In this document: positions 9,463-19,230 of the stretch, one piece after another
How positions within the stretch are numbered: position 1 is the stretch's first letter
How the letters are laid out: each line of letters opens with the position of its first letter
From: Proteus terrae subsp. cibarius
GTDB lineage: Bacteria > Pseudomonadota > Gammaproteobacteria > Enterobacterales > Enterobacteriaceae
Assembly (NCBI RefSeq): GCF_011045835.1
Contig: NZ_CP047349.1
Location: forward strand, 3,410,001 to 3,474,000
Direction of reading: 5' to 3'
DNA: 64,000 nt
Translations under genes and position numbers: made by a program
The notes under the pieces: model-generated
What the model saw: only the letters and a program-made list of their open reading frames with translations
Database searches by the model: none
Told to the model about the DNA's origin: nothing

Positions 9463-10236
9463 TTACTTAAGAATTTTACGTAAATGTTCTGCCAACTCAG
9501 CAATCTGATCATCGCCATCACCTTCAATAATGATGCGTTGACGTACTTTCTGTTTTGGTGCCGCCACTTTTTGCTCTGAACGCGCAGTAATCGCATCCAG
9601 ACCAAGATCGGCAACACTCCATTGCTGAACAGGTTTCTTGGCCGCGCCAAGAATGGCTTTCATCGAAGGAATTTGAGGTGTGTTAATGTCGGTAGAAACG
9701 GCGATAACAGCAGGTAATGGAATGGTCAGTGTTTCGATTTCATTTTCTAACTCGCGCTCAACCGTAATTGAGTCATTAGAAAGAGAAACAATTTTGTTAA
9801 TACCATTTATCGCAGGAACATTTAATAATTCACCCACCAGCAAACTAACTTGTTGTGAGCTAAGATCCGCAGAGCCGTCACCGCAAAGAATTAAGTCATA
9901 ACCTTTTTTAGTCGCTGCCGCCGCCAATGCTACCGCTGTTTGGTAAGGTAAAGAGGCTTCAAATTGCTCATCAACCACAACTACGAGTTCGTCAGCACCA
10001 CGAGAAAGAACGTCTTTACGTGCTTTCGCATTTGTCAGTGCTTTACCACCAACACTCATTGCCGTGATTTGAATGCCATCAAGCTGAGACTTTAGCTGAT
10101 TAGCGGCTTCAATTGCATTTAAATCATATTGGCTGATTTTGGTGTTAGCACGAGAAAAATCCAGCGAACTGTCTGCGCTATTTACCGTAATATCCTGCTC
10201 ATCGGGAACACTCTTGTAACATGTAATAATATTCAT
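9463..10236 (-). CDS. fixA: Electron transfer flavoprotein beta-type subunit FixA
   Basis: This 257-residue ETF beta-family protein begins [16 protein letters not shown] and contains the conserved [27 protein letters not shown] and [16 protein letters not shown]. The C-terminal [17 protein letters not shown] is typical of FixA. E. coli FixA has 256 residues. It is the first gene of fixABCX-yaaU and faces the divergent caiT across the CaiF operator array, so it should be co-induced by CaiF, anaerobiosis and carnitine or crotonobetaine. A purine-rich CAGGAGAT lies just before the ATG as a ribosome binding site. Confidence 0.95.
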   Translation of the reverse strand: MNIITCYKSVPDEQDITVNSADSSLDFSRANTKISQYDLNAIEAANQLKSQLDGIQITAMSVGGKALTNAKARKDVLSRGADELVVVVDEQFEASLPYQTAVALAAAATKKGYDLILCGDGSADLSSQQVSLLVGELLNVPAINGINKIVSLSNDSITVERELENEIETLTIPLPAVIAVSTDINTPQIPSMKAILGAAKKPVQQWSVADLGLDAITARSEQKVAAPKQKVRQRIIIEGDGDDQIAELAEHLRKILK

Positions 10237-10367
10237 TACATCTCCTGAAATTAATAAATAATGTCATTTGCTCTGGCAATGTAATATAGAATTAACACAA
10301 TTAAGAGATTAAAAAATTAAACCTAGGTCACCAATATTGAACATTACTAAATAAAGAATAGATAGGT

Positions 10368-10400
10368 TTCAATATTGCTAAACATATCACCAATATTGAA
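10368..10400. promoter_or_regulatory. CaiF-type operator 1
   Basis: This is a perfect inverted repeat: TTCAATATTG at 10368-10377 and CAATATTGAA at 10391-10400, separated by 13 bp. As I recall, the E. coli CaiF target is likewise an inverted repeat of about 11 bp with a 13-bp spacer. CaiF itself is encoded in this window. Binding is inferred. Confidence 0.8.
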
Positions 10401-10426
10401 ATTAGTTTTAATTGAAGTGAACAACT

Positions 10427-10459
10427 TTCAATATTGCTACATCGATCAACAATATTGAA
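10427..10459. promoter_or_regulatory. CaiF-type operator 2
   Basis: This is the same perfect inverted repeat, TTCAATATTG at 10427-10436 and CAATATTGAA at 10450-10459, with a 13-bp spacer. Its start is exactly 59 bp from operator 1. Confidence 0.8.
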
Positions 10460-10485
10460 CATAATAAATATAACGGTATTTAACG

Positions 10486-10518
10486 TTCAATATTGCCACC
10501 AAGATCAACAATATTGAA
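10486..10518. promoter_or_regulatory. CaiF-type operator 3
   Basis: This is the third copy, TTCAATATTG at 10486-10495 and CAATATTGAA at 10509-10518, again with a 13-bp spacer and again 59 bp from its neighbour. It is the copy nearest to caiT. Confidence 0.8.
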
Positions 10519-10629
10519 AGACAGAATATAACAACCCTATTACATACAAATAGATAGATATAATTATCAATCAGTTACAATGAAAACGAAACGTTATAAA
10601 ACGTAACATAAAATCGACAAAAAGAATAG

Positions 10630-10645
10630 TGTGAAGTGAATAACA
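10630..10645 (+). promoter_or_regulatory. CRP-like site upstream of caiT
   Basis: TGTGA, six bases, then TAACA resembles the CRP consensus TGTGA-N6-TCACA with one mismatch. E. coli cai transcription needs CRP. A TATAAT hexamer lies at 10658-10663 and a weaker CATTAT at 10667-10672. The second would put the CRP site near -41.5, the usual class II spacing. This is a prediction only. Confidence 0.5.
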
Positions 10646-10836
10646 GAATGGATTTCTTATAATATCCATTATTCATCATCATTAATCGATTTGTGGATTA
10701 GCCAATAAGTTTATTTATCTATTATGATGAAACACCAATAGACGAAACACTCATAAATAAACTCAAATGCTTTATTAGATATTAGGAATTAACACTACTT
10801 AAACTTCTGCGTTAAATATATTTGGAAAATTTACCT

Positions 10837-12351
10837 ATGAGCAAAGATAATAAAAAGGCAGGAATAGAACCGAAGGTTTTTTTTCCGCCATTAATCATTG
10901 TTGGTATTTTATGCTGGCTAACGGTACGTGATCTTGACGCTTCAAATGAAGTGATTAATGCCGTATTCAGCTATGTTACCAATGTCTGGGGTTGGGCCTT
11001 CGAATGGTATATGGTCATTATGTTCGGAGGTTGGTTTTGGTTAGTCTTCGGTCGTTATGCCAATAAACGCCTTGGGGAAGATAAACCTGAATTTAGTACC
11101 GCAAGCTGGATCTTTATGATGTTTGCGTCTTGTACGTCGGCTGCCGTCCTCTTCTGGGGTTCGATTGAAATATACTATTACATTTCAAGCCCTCCTTTTG
11201 GGATGGAAGCTTACTCAACTCAAGCTAAAGAAATTGGTCTTGCTTACAGCTTGTTCCATTGGGGTCCTTTGCCTTGGGCAACTTATAGTTTCCTTTCTGT
11301 TGCGTTTGCTTACTTCTTCTTTGTTCGCAAAATGGAAGTTATCCGTCCAAGTAGTACCTTAACCCCATTAATCGGTGAAAAACACGTTAATGGCTTATTC
11401 GGTACCATTGTTGATAACTTCTATTTAGTTGCTCTGATTTTAGCGATGGGAACTAGCCTCGGTTTAGCAACACCGTTAGTCACCGAATGTATTCAATATT
11501 TATTTGGTATTCCTCATACCCTGCAATTAGACGCCATCATTATCTCTTGCTGGATCTTATTAAACGCAATCTGCGTGGCATTTGGTCTACAAAAAGGGGT
11601 GAAAATCGCCAGTGATATTCGTACTTACCTGAGCTTCTTAATGCTGGGTTGGGTGTTTATCGTCGGCGGTGCGAGCTTTATCGTCAATTACTTCACAGAC
11701 TCTGTGGGGACATTGATGATGTATATGCCTCGTATGCTGTTCTATACAGACCCAATCGGTAAAGGCGGATTCCCTCAAGGTTGGACTGTCTTCTATTGGG
11801 CATGGTGGGTTATTTACGCCATCCAAATGAGTATCTTCTTAGCACGTATCTCTAAAGGCCGTACTGTTCGTGAATTATGTTTAGGGATGGTTTCAGGTTT
11901 AACCGCAGGAACTTGGCTAATTTGGACAATCCTTGGCGGTAACACCATACAACTGATTGACCAAAATATTCTCAATATTCCACAACTGATTGAACAATAC
12001 GGTGTACCTCGCGCAATCATCGAGACATGGGCGGCATTACCGTTGAGCACAGCGACAATGTGGGGCTTCTTTATCCTCTGCTTTATTGCCACTGTCACCT
12101 TAATTAACGCCTGTTCTTACACACTAGCAATGTCCACTTGTCGCTCTATGAAAGAAGGCTCTGAGCCACCTTTATTAGTGCGTATTGGCTGGTCTGTGCT
12201 GGTCGGTATTATCGGCATCATTCTGCTCGCACTTGGGGGTTTAAAACCAATTCAAACCGCCATTATCGCCGGAGGATGTCCACTATTTTTCGTCAATATC
12301 ATGGTCACCTTGTCCTTTATTAAAGATGCCAAAGTACATTGGAAAGACTGA
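10837..12351 (+). CDS. caiT: L-carnitine/gamma-butyrobetaine antiporter CaiT
   Basis: This 504-residue BCCT-family antiporter exchanges carnitine for gamma-butyrobetaine across the inner membrane, independent of sodium and proton gradients. The ATG at 10837 gives [18 protein letters not shown], matching known CaiT starts. The longer frame would begin at a TTG at 10822 and is less likely. Twelve helices are present. The substrate-site aromatic box is intact: Trp316 in GGFPQGWTV and WWVIYAIQM, which gives Trp323, Trp324, Tyr327 and Met331 in the published numbering. It is the first gene of caiTABCDE, driven from the CaiF/CRP region. From memory, a few residues differ from the crystallised P. 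mirabilis protein (for example [14 protein letters not shown]), hinting at a related Proteus species. Confidence 0.97.
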   Translation: MSKDNKKAGIEPKVFFPPLIIVGILCWLTVRDLDASNEVINAVFSYVTNVWGWAFEWYMVIMFGGWFWLVFGRYANKRLGEDKPEFSTASWIFMMFASCTSAAVLFWGSIEIYYYISSPPFGMEAYSTQAKEIGLAYSLFHWGPLPWATYSFLSVAFAYFFFVRKMEVIRPSSTLTPLIGEKHVNGLFGTIVDNFYLVALILAMGTSLGLATPLVTECIQYLFGIPHTLQLDAIIISCWILLNAICVAFGLQKGVKIASDIRTYLSFLMLGWVFIVGGASFIVNYFTDSVGTLMMYMPRMLFYTDPIGKGGFPQGWTVFYWAWWVIYAIQMSIFLARISKGRTVRELCLGMVSGLTAGTWLIWTILGGNTIQLIDQNILNIPQLIEQYGVPRAIIETWAALPLSTATMWGFFILCFIATVTLINACSYTLAMSTCRSMKEGSEPPLLVRIGWSVLVGIIGIILLALGGLKPIQTAIIAGGCPLFFVNIMVTLSFIKDAKVHWKD

Positions 12352-12392
12352 TCCGCTATACGCAAAGAATGACATATTAAGAGGTTATTAAC

Positions 12393-13535
12393 ATGGATTT
12401 TAGATTGAATGATGAGCAGGAACTGTTTGTTGACGGTGTCCGCGAATTAATGGCCAGTGAAAACTGGGAAGCTTATTTCGCACAGTGTGATCGCGAAAGT
12501 AAATACCCAGAACGTTTTGTCAAAGCCTTAGCGGATATGGAAATTGACAATCTGCTTATTCCTGAAGAGCACGGTGGCTTAAATGCAGGTTTTGTTACTG
12601 TTGCTGCAATCTGGATGGAATTAGGTCGCTTAGGTGCGCCAACTTACGTTCTTTATCAATTGCCGGGTGGATTTAACACCGTCTTGCGTGAAGGGACTCA
12701 AGAGCAAATTGATAAAATTATGGCGTTTCGCGGTACTGGTAAACAGATGTGGAACTCCGCTATCACAGAACCCGGCGCAGGCTCTGACGTAGGTAGCTTA
12801 CAAACCACTTATACCCGTAAAGATGGCAAAGTTTACCTCAATGGTAGCAAGTGCTTTATCACTAGTAGTGCCTATACCCCTTACGTTGTTGTGATGAGCC
12901 GTGATTCAGCGTCTCCAGATAAACCTATCTTCACTGAATGGTTTGTGGATATGAGCAAACCAGGTATCAAAGTCAACAAGTTAGAAAAACTAGGTTTACG
13001 TATGGATAGCTGCTGTGAAATCACTTTCGACAACGTTGAGCTTGAAGAGAAAGACATGTTTGGTCGTGAAGGTAACGGCTTTAACCGTGTGAAAGAAGAG
13101 TTCGACCACGAGCGTTTCTTAGTGGCACTCACTAACTACGGTACAGCGATGTGTGCATTTGAAGATGCTGCGCGTTATGCCAACCAACGTGTGCAATTTG
13201 GCGAAACAATTGGTCGCTTCCAACTTATTCAAGAAAAATTCGCTCATATGGCGATCAAACTCAATTCAATGCGCAACATGTTATATGAAACTGCATGGAA
13301 GAGTGACAACAACTTAATCACTTCTGGTGATGCAGCTATGTGTAAATACTTCTGTGCAAACGCGGCGTTTGAAGTGGTTGATAGTGCAATGCAAGTGCTT
13401 GGTGGTGTCGGTATTGCTGGCGAGCACCGTATTTCTCGTTTCTGGCGTGACCTTCGTGTTGACCGTGTATCTGGTGGTTCAGATGAAATGCAGATCCTGA
13501 CATTAGGACGTTCAGTACTTAAACAGTATCGCTAA
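12393..13535 (+). CDS. caiA: Crotonobetainyl-CoA reductase CaiA
   Basis: This 380-residue acyl-CoA dehydrogenase-fold flavoprotein has the length of E. coli CaiA. Motifs are [14 protein letters not shown] (FAD and substrate binding), [37 protein letters not shown] and the C-terminal [23 protein letters not shown]. It reduces crotonobetainyl-CoA to gamma-butyrobetainyl-CoA anaerobically, using electrons delivered by FixABCX. It lies 41 bp after caiT. A strong hairpin separates it from caiB. Confidence 0.96.
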   Translation: MDFRLNDEQELFVDGVRELMASENWEAYFAQCDRESKYPERFVKALADMEIDNLLIPEEHGGLNAGFVTVAAIWMELGRLGAPTYVLYQLPGGFNTVLREGTQEQIDKIMAFRGTGKQMWNSAITEPGAGSDVGSLQTTYTRKDGKVYLNGSKCFITSSAYTPYVVVMSRDSASPDKPIFTEWFVDMSKPGIKVNKLEKLGLRMDSCCEITFDNVELEEKDMFGREGNGFNRVKEEFDHERFLVALTNYGTAMCAFEDAARYANQRVQFGETIGRFQLIQEKFAHMAIKLNSMRNMLYETAWKSDNNLITSGDAAMCKYFCANAAFEVVDSAMQVLGGVGIAGEHRISRFWRDLRVDRVSGGSDEMQILTLGRSVLKQYR

Positions 13536-13547
13536 TTAATCACGAAT

Positions 13548-13575
13548 AACTCTCTCATCCAATGATGAGAGAGTT
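13548..13575 (+). terminator. Hairpin between caiA and caiB (attenuator or mRNA-stability element)
   Basis: A 12-bp perfect stem with a CAAT tetraloop is followed by two or three further T residues and then mixed sequence. It lies inside the operon, 13 bp after the caiA stop, so it may give partial termination or protect the upstream caiTA mRNA. The U-tract is short for a full terminator. Confidence 0.55.
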
Positions 13576-13604
13576 TTCACTCAGACCACTTACGAGGTGA
13601 CGCT

Positions 13605-14825
13605 ATGACAGAACATTTACCAATGCCACAATTCGGCCCACTTTCAGGGGTTCGTGTTGTGTTTTCAGGAATTGAAATTGCAGGGCCATTCGCAGGACAA
13701 ATGTTCGCAGAATGGGGAGCTGAAGTGATTTGGATTGAAAACGTTGCATGGGCTGACACCATTCGCGTTCAACCTCACTACCCTCAACTTTCTCGCCGTA
13801 ATCTTCATGCACTATCGTTAAATATCTTTAAAGACGAAGGTCGTGATGCGTTCCTAAAATTAATGGAAACAACCGACATCTTTATCGAAGCGAGTAAAGG
13901 CCCTGCCTTTGCACGTCGCGGTATTACAGATGAAGTATTATGGGAACATAACCCTAAGTTAGTTATCGCTCATTTATCGGGTTTTGGTCAATATGGCGAT
14001 CCGCAATACACCAACTTACCCGCTTATAACACCATTGCTCAGGCTTTCAGTGGTTACCTTATTCAAAACGGTGACAAAGATCAGCCAATGCCAGCCTTCC
14101 CTTATACCGCAGACTACTTCTCAGGGATGACCGCAACCACTTCTGCGTTAGCTGCGCTGTATAAAGTTCAACAAACAGGTAAAGGCGAAAGTATTGATAT
14201 TGCTATGTATGAAGTGATGTTGCGTATGGGGCAATACTTCATGATGGACTATTTCAATGGTGGTGAGATCTGCCCTCGTATGACAAAAGGGAAAGATCCG
14301 TACTACGCAGGCTGTGGGCTTTACCGTTGCCAAGATGGTTATATCGTGATGGAAGTTGTCGGTATCACTCAAATTGAAGAAATTTTCAAAGATATCGGAC
14401 TTGCTCATCTGCTTGGTACACCTGAAGTTCCTGAAGGCACTCAACTTATTCACCGCATTAATTGCCCTCATGGTCAATTATTTGAAGACAAATTAGATGA
14501 ATGGTTAGCTAAGCAACCCATCACAGAAGTACTCAAACGTCTTTCAGAGCTCAATATTGCCAGCGCCAAAGTGCTGACTATTCCAGAGCTTGAAGACAAT
14601 CCGCAATATGTCGCGCGTGAATCGATTACCGAATGGCAAACCATGAATGGCGAAACCTGCAAAGGGCCAAATGTGATGCCTAAATTCAAAAATAATCCGG
14701 GAAAAATATGGCGTGGAATGCCTTCTCACGGCATGGATACAAACGCGATTTTAAAAAATATCGGTTATAGCGAAGAACAAATCAGGGGGCTGGTCGATAA
14801 GGGGCTGGCTAAAATCGTAAAATAA
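13605..14825 (+). CDS. caiB: L-carnitine CoA-transferase CaiB
   Basis: This 406-residue class III CoA-transferase moves CoA from gamma-butyrobetainyl-CoA or crotonobetainyl-CoA to L-carnitine. The translation tracks E. coli CaiB (405 residues) closely: [34 protein letters not shown] and [16 protein letters not shown]. Asp170 in PYTADYFSG corresponds to the catalytic aspartate. It lies between two intercistronic hairpins in caiTABCDE. AGGTGA 8-9 nt before the ATG is a good ribosome binding site. Confidence 0.97.
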   Translation: MTEHLPMPQFGPLSGVRVVFSGIEIAGPFAGQMFAEWGAEVIWIENVAWADTIRVQPHYPQLSRRNLHALSLNIFKDEGRDAFLKLMETTDIFIEASKGPAFARRGITDEVLWEHNPKLVIAHLSGFGQYGDPQYTNLPAYNTIAQAFSGYLIQNGDKDQPMPAFPYTADYFSGMTATTSALAALYKVQQTGKGESIDIAMYEVMLRMGQYFMMDYFNGGEICPRMTKGKDPYYAGCGLYRCQDGYIVMEVVGITQIEEIFKDIGLAHLLGTPEVPEGTQLIHRINCPHGQLFEDKLDEWLAKQPITEVLKRLSELNIASAKVLTIPELEDNPQYVARESITEWQTMNGETCKGPNVMPKFKNNPGKIWRGMPSHGMDTNAILKNIGYSEEQIRGLVDKGLAKIVK

Positions 14826-14827
14826 CA

Positions 14828-14875
14828 CTGTAAAATTCAGACGTTTATAGACATAAAGCACGTCTGAATTTACAG
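14828..14875 (+). terminator. Long imperfect hairpin between caiB and caiC
   Basis: Arms at 14828-14844 and 14860-14875 are complementary over about 16 bp with one bulged base, and the loop is about 15 nt. An A-rich run, not a T-run, follows, so this is more likely an mRNA-processing or stability hairpin than a terminator. It sits 2 bp after the caiB stop. Confidence 0.5.
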
Positions 14876-14897
14876 CAAAAGATAGGGTAACAGTTTA

Positions 14898-16454
14898 ATG
14901 GATGTGATTGGCAAACAAAACTTACGTCAGATGTGGGATGATTTGGCAGAGGTTTATGGTACAAAAACAGCGCTAATTTTTGAATCCGCACAAGGACAAG
15001 TGAGACAATTTAGCTACAGTGAATTAAATGAAGAGATAAATAGAACCGCAAATCTTTTTCATGCTGGTGGCATAAAAAAAGGCGATCACGTTGCCTTACA
15101 TCTTGATAACTGTCCTGAATTTTTCTTTTGCTGGTTTGGCTTGGCAAAAATTGGCGCTGTTATGGTGCCAATTAATGCGCGCTTTATGTATGAAGAGAGC
15201 GCATGGATAATCAATCACTGCCAAGCTCATTACGTGGTTACTCGCGATAATTTCTATCCTATTTACCAACCTATGTTGCAGGATGAACAATGCCCTTTAA
15301 CACAACTGTTTTTAATAACAGAAAACAGTCTGCCTGCTGAAAAAGGCGTTATCGACTTTTTAAAAGAGAAAGCCAAGCACCCTGCTACGCTTAATCATCA
15401 CACACCATTAAGTGTGGATGACACTGCTGAAATTCTTTTTACCTCAGGAACAACATCTCAACCTAAAGGCGTAGTTATCACACACTATAACCTACGTTTT
15501 GCGGGTTATTACTCATCATGGCAAAACGCATTACGTGAAGACGACGTTTATCTTACGGTTATGCCTGCCTTTCATATTGACTGCCAATGCACTGCATCGC
15601 TCGCCGCATTTTCTGTGGGTGCCACCTTTGTATTGTTAGAAAAATACAGTGCCAGAGCCTTTTGGAAACAGATCCTTAAATACCAAGCAACGGTCGCGGA
15701 ATGTATTCCAATGATGATGAGAACCTTAATGGCGCAACCTGTTTCATCAGAAGAAAAGCAGCACAAATTACGTGAAGTGATGTTTTACCTCAATCTTGCC
15801 GACGAAGAAAAAGATGCCTTTCTTGAACGGTTTAATGTGCGATTACTCACCTCGTATGGCATGACAGAAACTATTGTTGGTTTAATTGGTGACAGACCCG
15901 GTGATAAACGCCGTTGGCCATCAATTGGTAGACCTGGTTTTTGCTATCAAGCTCAAATCAGGGACAAACAAAATAATGAAGTCCCTGATGGAGTTGTAGG
16001 TGAAATTTGCGTAAAAGGCGAGCCTGGAAAAACCATTTTTAAAGAGTATTACAACCGACCTGATGCCACAGCAAAAGCATTAGAGCCCGATGGTTGGTTA
16101 CATACTGGCGATTATGGTTATCGTGACGATGAAGGCTTTTTCTATTTCGTTGATCGTAGCTGCAATATGATCAAACGCGGTGGCGAGAATGTCTCTTGTG
16201 TTGAGATTGAAAACATCATTTCTTCACATCCTAAAGTTCAAGATGTGGCTGTAATTGGTGTTCCTGACAACATTCGCGATGAAGCGATCAAAGCATTTGT
16301 TGTACTGGTTGAAAATGAGACCTTGAGTGAAGAAGAGTTCTTCTATTTCTGTGAGCAAAATATGGCGAAATTCAAAGTCCCCTCTGAAGTTGAATTTAGA
16401 GACGGTTTGCCTCGTAACTGCTCAGGAAAAGTGATTAAAAAGCATTTGAAATAA
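14898..16454 (+). CDS. caiC: Carnitine/crotonobetaine--CoA ligase CaiC
   Basis: This 518-residue AMP-forming ligase of the ANL superfamily is the length of E. coli CaiC (517). Motifs are [59 protein letters not shown] and the terminal [12 protein letters not shown]. It makes the starter betainyl-CoA thioester that lets CaiB run its CoA-exchange cycle. An unrelated-in-detail ligase of the same superfamily lies at the left end of the window, in the dehydratase operon. Confidence 0.96.
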   Translation: MDVIGKQNLRQMWDDLAEVYGTKTALIFESAQGQVRQFSYSELNEEINRTANLFHAGGIKKGDHVALHLDNCPEFFFCWFGLAKIGAVMVPINARFMYEESAWIINHCQAHYVVTRDNFYPIYQPMLQDEQCPLTQLFLITENSLPAEKGVIDFLKEKAKHPATLNHHTPLSVDDTAEILFTSGTTSQPKGVVITHYNLRFAGYYSSWQNALREDDVYLTVMPAFHIDCQCTASLAAFSVGATFVLLEKYSARAFWKQILKYQATVAECIPMMMRTLMAQPVSSEEKQHKLREVMFYLNLADEEKDAFLERFNVRLLTSYGMTETIVGLIGDRPGDKRRWPSIGRPGFCYQAQIRDKQNNEVPDGVVGEICVKGEPGKTIFKEYYNRPDATAKALEPDGWLHTGDYGYRDDEGFFYFVDRSCNMIKRGGENVSCVEIENIISSHPKVQDVAVIGVPDNIRDEAIKAFVVLVENETLSEEEFFYFCEQNMAKFKVPSEVEFRDGLPRNCSGKVIKKHLK

Positions 16455-16530
16455 GACATAGGTAGATTTAACCACAAATTAATAACCTCAATCATAAATG
16501 CTTATTTTTGATGACGAAAAGGAATACAAC

Positions 16531-17316
16531 ATGAGCCAGTCATTACACCTAACAACTCGTGGTTCAGTACTTGAAATTGTATTAGATAGACCAAAAGCGA
16601 ATGCCATTGATGCGAAAACAAGCCATGAAATGGGCGAAGTTTTTCTGCGTTTTCGTGATGATCCCAACTTACGTGTTGCGATTATTACAGGTGCAGGTGA
16701 ACGCTTTTTCTCTGCAGGATGGGATTTAAAAGCTGCAGCTGAAGGTGAAGCACCTGATGCTGACTTTGGTGCCGGTGGTTTTGCTGGTTTAACTGAGCTT
16801 TTCAATCTGGATAAACCTGTCATTGCTGCAGTTAACGGCTATGCTTTTGGTGGTGGTTTTGAATTAGCACTCGCTGCCGACATGATGGTGTGTTCAGACA
16901 ATGCTTCTTTTGCTTTACCTGAAGCACAGTTAGGCATTGTACCTGACAGTGGCGGTGTTCTGCGTTTACCTAAACGTTTACCACCCGCTATCGTCAATGA
17001 AATGCTGATGACAGGTCGTCGCATGAATGCCGACGAAGCGCTTCGTTGGGGTATTGCAAACCGTGTTGTCAGCTCCGCTGAACTTATGGACAGCGCACGC
17101 GAACTTGCAGACCAAATTGCCAACAGTGCCCCACTGGCTGTTGCTGCATTAAAAGAGATTTACCGCGCTACTAGCGAGCTTTCTATTGAAGAGGGTTACA
17201 AACTTATGCGCAGTGGTGTGTTAAAACATTACCCAAGTGTTTTACATTCAGAAGACGCCACCGAAGGCCCACTAGCCTTTGCTGAAAAACGCGCGCCTGA
17301 GTGGAAAGGCCGGTAA
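16531..17316 (+). CDS. caiD: Carnitinyl-CoA dehydratase CaiD
   Basis: This crotonase-fold enzyme has 261 residues from the ATG at 16531, the same length as E. coli CaiD and beginning [13 protein letters not shown] longer frame from 16498 adds 11 residues that look like leader. The AAGGAAT before 16531 supports the shorter start. Conserved blocks are [14 protein letters not shown], the oxyanion loop [41 protein letters not shown] and the catalytic region [14 protein letters not shown]. It converts L-carnitinyl-CoA to crotonobetainyl-CoA with loss of water. Confidence 0.97.
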   Translation: MSQSLHLTTRGSVLEIVLDRPKANAIDAKTSHEMGEVFLRFRDDPNLRVAIITGAGERFFSAGWDLKAAAEGEAPDADFGAGGFAGLTELFNLDKPVIAAVNGYAFGGGFELALAADMMVCSDNASFALPEAQLGIVPDSGGVLRLPKRLPPAIVNEMLMTGRRMNADEALRWGIANRVVSSAELMDSARELADQIANSAPLAVAALKEIYRATSELSIEEGYKLMRSGVLKHYPSVLHSEDATEGPLAFAEKRAPEWKGR

Positions 17317-17355
17317 TTATCGTTAATCTCGATAATACAACAAAGAGGAAAACTG

Positions 17356-17949
17356 ATGAGTATCTACGCGTTTGAAGGTCTTATTCCTGTGGTTCATCCA
17401 ACAGCTTATGTTCATCCATCTGCTGTATTAATTGGTGATGTGATTATCGGTGCGGGTGTTTATATCGGCCCCTTGGCATCACTAAGAGGGGATTATGGGC
17501 GCTTGATTGTTGAAGCAGGTGCTAACCTTCAAGACGGTTGTATCATGCACGGCTATACCGATATGGATACCATTGTTAGAGAAAATGGGCATATCGGACA
17601 CGGTGCCATTCTTCATAGTTGTATTATCGGGCGTGACAGTTTAGTCGGCATGAATAGCGTGATTATGGATGGTGCAATAATCGGCGAAGAAAGTATTGTT
17701 GCCGCCATGAGCTTTGTAAAAGCAGGCTTTCAAGGGCAACCTCGGCAAATGCTGATTGGTAGCCCTGCAAAACATGTGCGAGATATTACTGACAATGACA
17801 TGGAATGGAAGCGTATGAACACACGCGAATATCAAGACTTGGCGGTTCGTTGTCGCCAAAGCTTAGTTGAAACCACACCTTTAACTGCACCTGAACCTAA
17901 TCGCCCGCGTTTACGCGGTACAACAGATGTAAAGCCGAAAGGTCAGTGA
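17356..17949 (+). CDS. caiE: CaiE, gamma-class carbonic anhydrase-like hexapeptide protein
   Basis: This 197-residue left-handed beta-helix protein has hexapeptide repeats such as [22 protein letters not shown] and [12 protein letters not shown]. The E. coli CaiE length is 196. Histidines in the HGYTD and IGHGAILHS blocks correspond to metal ligands of the gamma-carbonic-anhydrase family. In E. coli CaiE raises CaiB and CaiD activity and may help make or recycle a cofactor, but its exact reaction is unsettled. It is the last gene of the operon, followed by a terminator. Confidence 0.95.
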   Translation: MSIYAFEGLIPVVHPTAYVHPSAVLIGDVIIGAGVYIGPLASLRGDYGRLIVEAGANLQDGCIMHGYTDMDTIVRENGHIGHGAILHSCIIGRDSLVGMNSVIMDGAIIGEESIVAAMSFVKAGFQGQPRQMLIGSPAKHVRDITDNDMEWKRMNTREYQDLAVRCRQSLVETTPLTAPEPNRPRLRGTTDVKPKGQ

Positions 17950-17955
17950 CAAACT

Positions 17956-17982
17956 ACGACAGGCGTTGCAAGCGCCTGTCGT
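17956..17982 (+). terminator. Terminator after caiE
   Basis: Ten-base arms, ACGACAGGCG and its exact complement, enclose a 7-nt loop. It lies 6 bp after the caiE stop and 39 bp from the convergent caiF stop. The following sequence is only moderately T-rich. It could serve both directions. Confidence 0.7.
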
Positions 17983-18021
17983 CATTGTTCAAATTGTTTA
18001 GTATGAAACGAAGTCACGTAA

Positions 18022-18414
18022 TTAGCGACGTTGAGATTTTGACAACATCCATTGCCATTTTTGCTCATGGTTCAACCCATGAGGGATCATTGCCGCTATT
18101 TTTTCAGGAGAACTTTGACTACTTTTACCTTGAACATGGCCTTTTAAGCGTGAATAAAGTTGAGGATCGATATGACTCACTTTGATCATTCGTTGACACT
18201 GACAGCCTCTACCTTCTAGTTGGTTAGGTACACTTTTCGTTTCACACTCAATTTCTTTTACATCAGAAAGAATGTAAGAAACGATATTAATCGCATTGCA
18301 TTGAGGAATATCGAATTTTTTTGCGATTTCCTTTGCACTTACCCAACGTTCTTGCTCTTGAACCCAGTCAGCAATTGACAGATAAAGTGGCTTACTCATG
18401 TATTCTTCACACAT
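18022..18414 (-). CDS. caiF: Transcriptional activator CaiF
   Basis: This 130-residue protein matches E. coli CaiF (131) at both ends. It begins MCEEYMSKPLYLSIADW, carries the cysteine-bearing block NQLEGRGCQCQRM and ends EQKWQWMLSKSQRR. An N-terminal helix-turn-helix is plausible around ERWVSAKEIAKKFDI. CaiF activates cai and fix in anaerobic, carnitine-responsive conditions through inverted-repeat operators. Three candidate operators lie between fixA and caiT. The gene faces caiE convergently. The 816-bp spacer upstream must hold its promoter, but I see no clear hexamers. Confidence 0.96.
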   Translation of the reverse strand: MCEEYMSKPLYLSIADWVQEQERWVSAKEIAKKFDIPQCNAINIVSYILSDVKEIECETKSVPNQLEGRGCQCQRMIKVSHIDPQLYSRLKGHVQGKSSQSSPEKIAAMIPHGLNHEQKWQWMLSKSQRR

Positions 18415-19230
18415 AATTACTCCAATATCACAAATGAAATTTATTTATTGCTAAATAAAGATAATAACTATATATGTTAATTATCATTGCACCGCGGAGT
18501 ATCGGTTTTCCCTGTTAATTTGAGAAGTTAACAAACTAATCAAAATAATATTTAGTTTACTTTTAACAACCAAACTCTTTAATTAACACACCCGTCACAA
18601 TTTATTATTTTGTTATTAAAGCCAAAGTAATAACAATTAAACCGAGTAAAAACAAAAAATTAATTAAATATTAAAATATAAAACACACCTTTTAAAGAAC
18701 CACTTATCAAATTGATTTTAAAGGAGTTTTAATAAACAAAATAAAAAAAGAAATAGATTATATTAATAATCCATTTATAGACTAAGATTATAGTAATAGA
18801 TTTTAATTTAGATTGCCAGAAAGGTGGCTTATTATTAGATATAAATCAATAATCGTTTATCTTCACTTGCTGATAGGTCTATAAAAAATTCATTAGAAAA
18901 ATTAAAGATTAAATAGAGTGATAGGAAAGAATTTAATTTTAATACTCATTTCCCTATTACATTATCAATAATGTACCCAGATAATAATAATTAAAAATCA
19001 TGTATCTATAATATAATCCTATAAAATTAGCAAAAATAAGCAGATGATCGCTCTATTTATAATCACTAATAAAAGAAGATTATTTCAATAATAATTATCT
19101 ATTTATCTTCATTTAAAAATAATCAAATATTATTTCAAATAAGACTCATTTACGCTTATCTCAAATAAACATCAATTAAGCGCTATATAAATAGAATAGC
19201 GCTGATCATATAATGTCTAAGTAGATCCTA
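18415..19230. other. AT-rich intergenic region upstream of caiF
   Basis: This is about 816 bp with no supported gene. It is strongly AT-rich apart from a short GC-richer patch near 18490-18515. It must contain the caiF promoter (minus) and the trailer of the aldolase gene. I saw no TTCAATATTG half-site, no hairpin with a T-run of convincing strength and no tRNA. Confidence 0.5.

Larger units (their letters stand above)
10237..10836. promoter_or_regulatory. Divergent fixA-caiT control region
   Basis: This 600-bp spacer separates the divergent fix and cai operons. It contains three complete inverted repeats of TTCAATATTG and CAATATTGAA (each listed separately) at an exact 59-bp period, plus a half-site at 10332-10341. 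The partner of that half-site at the expected position (10309-10318) is degenerate. A CRP-like site lies closer to caiT. No open frame here looks like a gene. In E. coli the equivalent region is bound by CaiF and CRP and drives both operons under anaerobiosis. Confidence 0.85.

Noticed and set aside
10822..10836. TTG start for caiT
   Set aside because: The ATG at 10837 gives the N-terminus known for CaiT; the five extra residues lack support.
14542..14562. CTCAATATTG match inside caiB, resembling a CaiF half-site
   Set aside because: A single half-site with no partner 13 bp away, inside coding sequence; chance match in AT-rich DNA.
18440..18490. Possible Fur box upstream of caiF (GATAAT and ATTATC-like words)
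   Set aside because: The words are not arranged as a Fur palindrome and such words are frequent in this AT-rich spacer.
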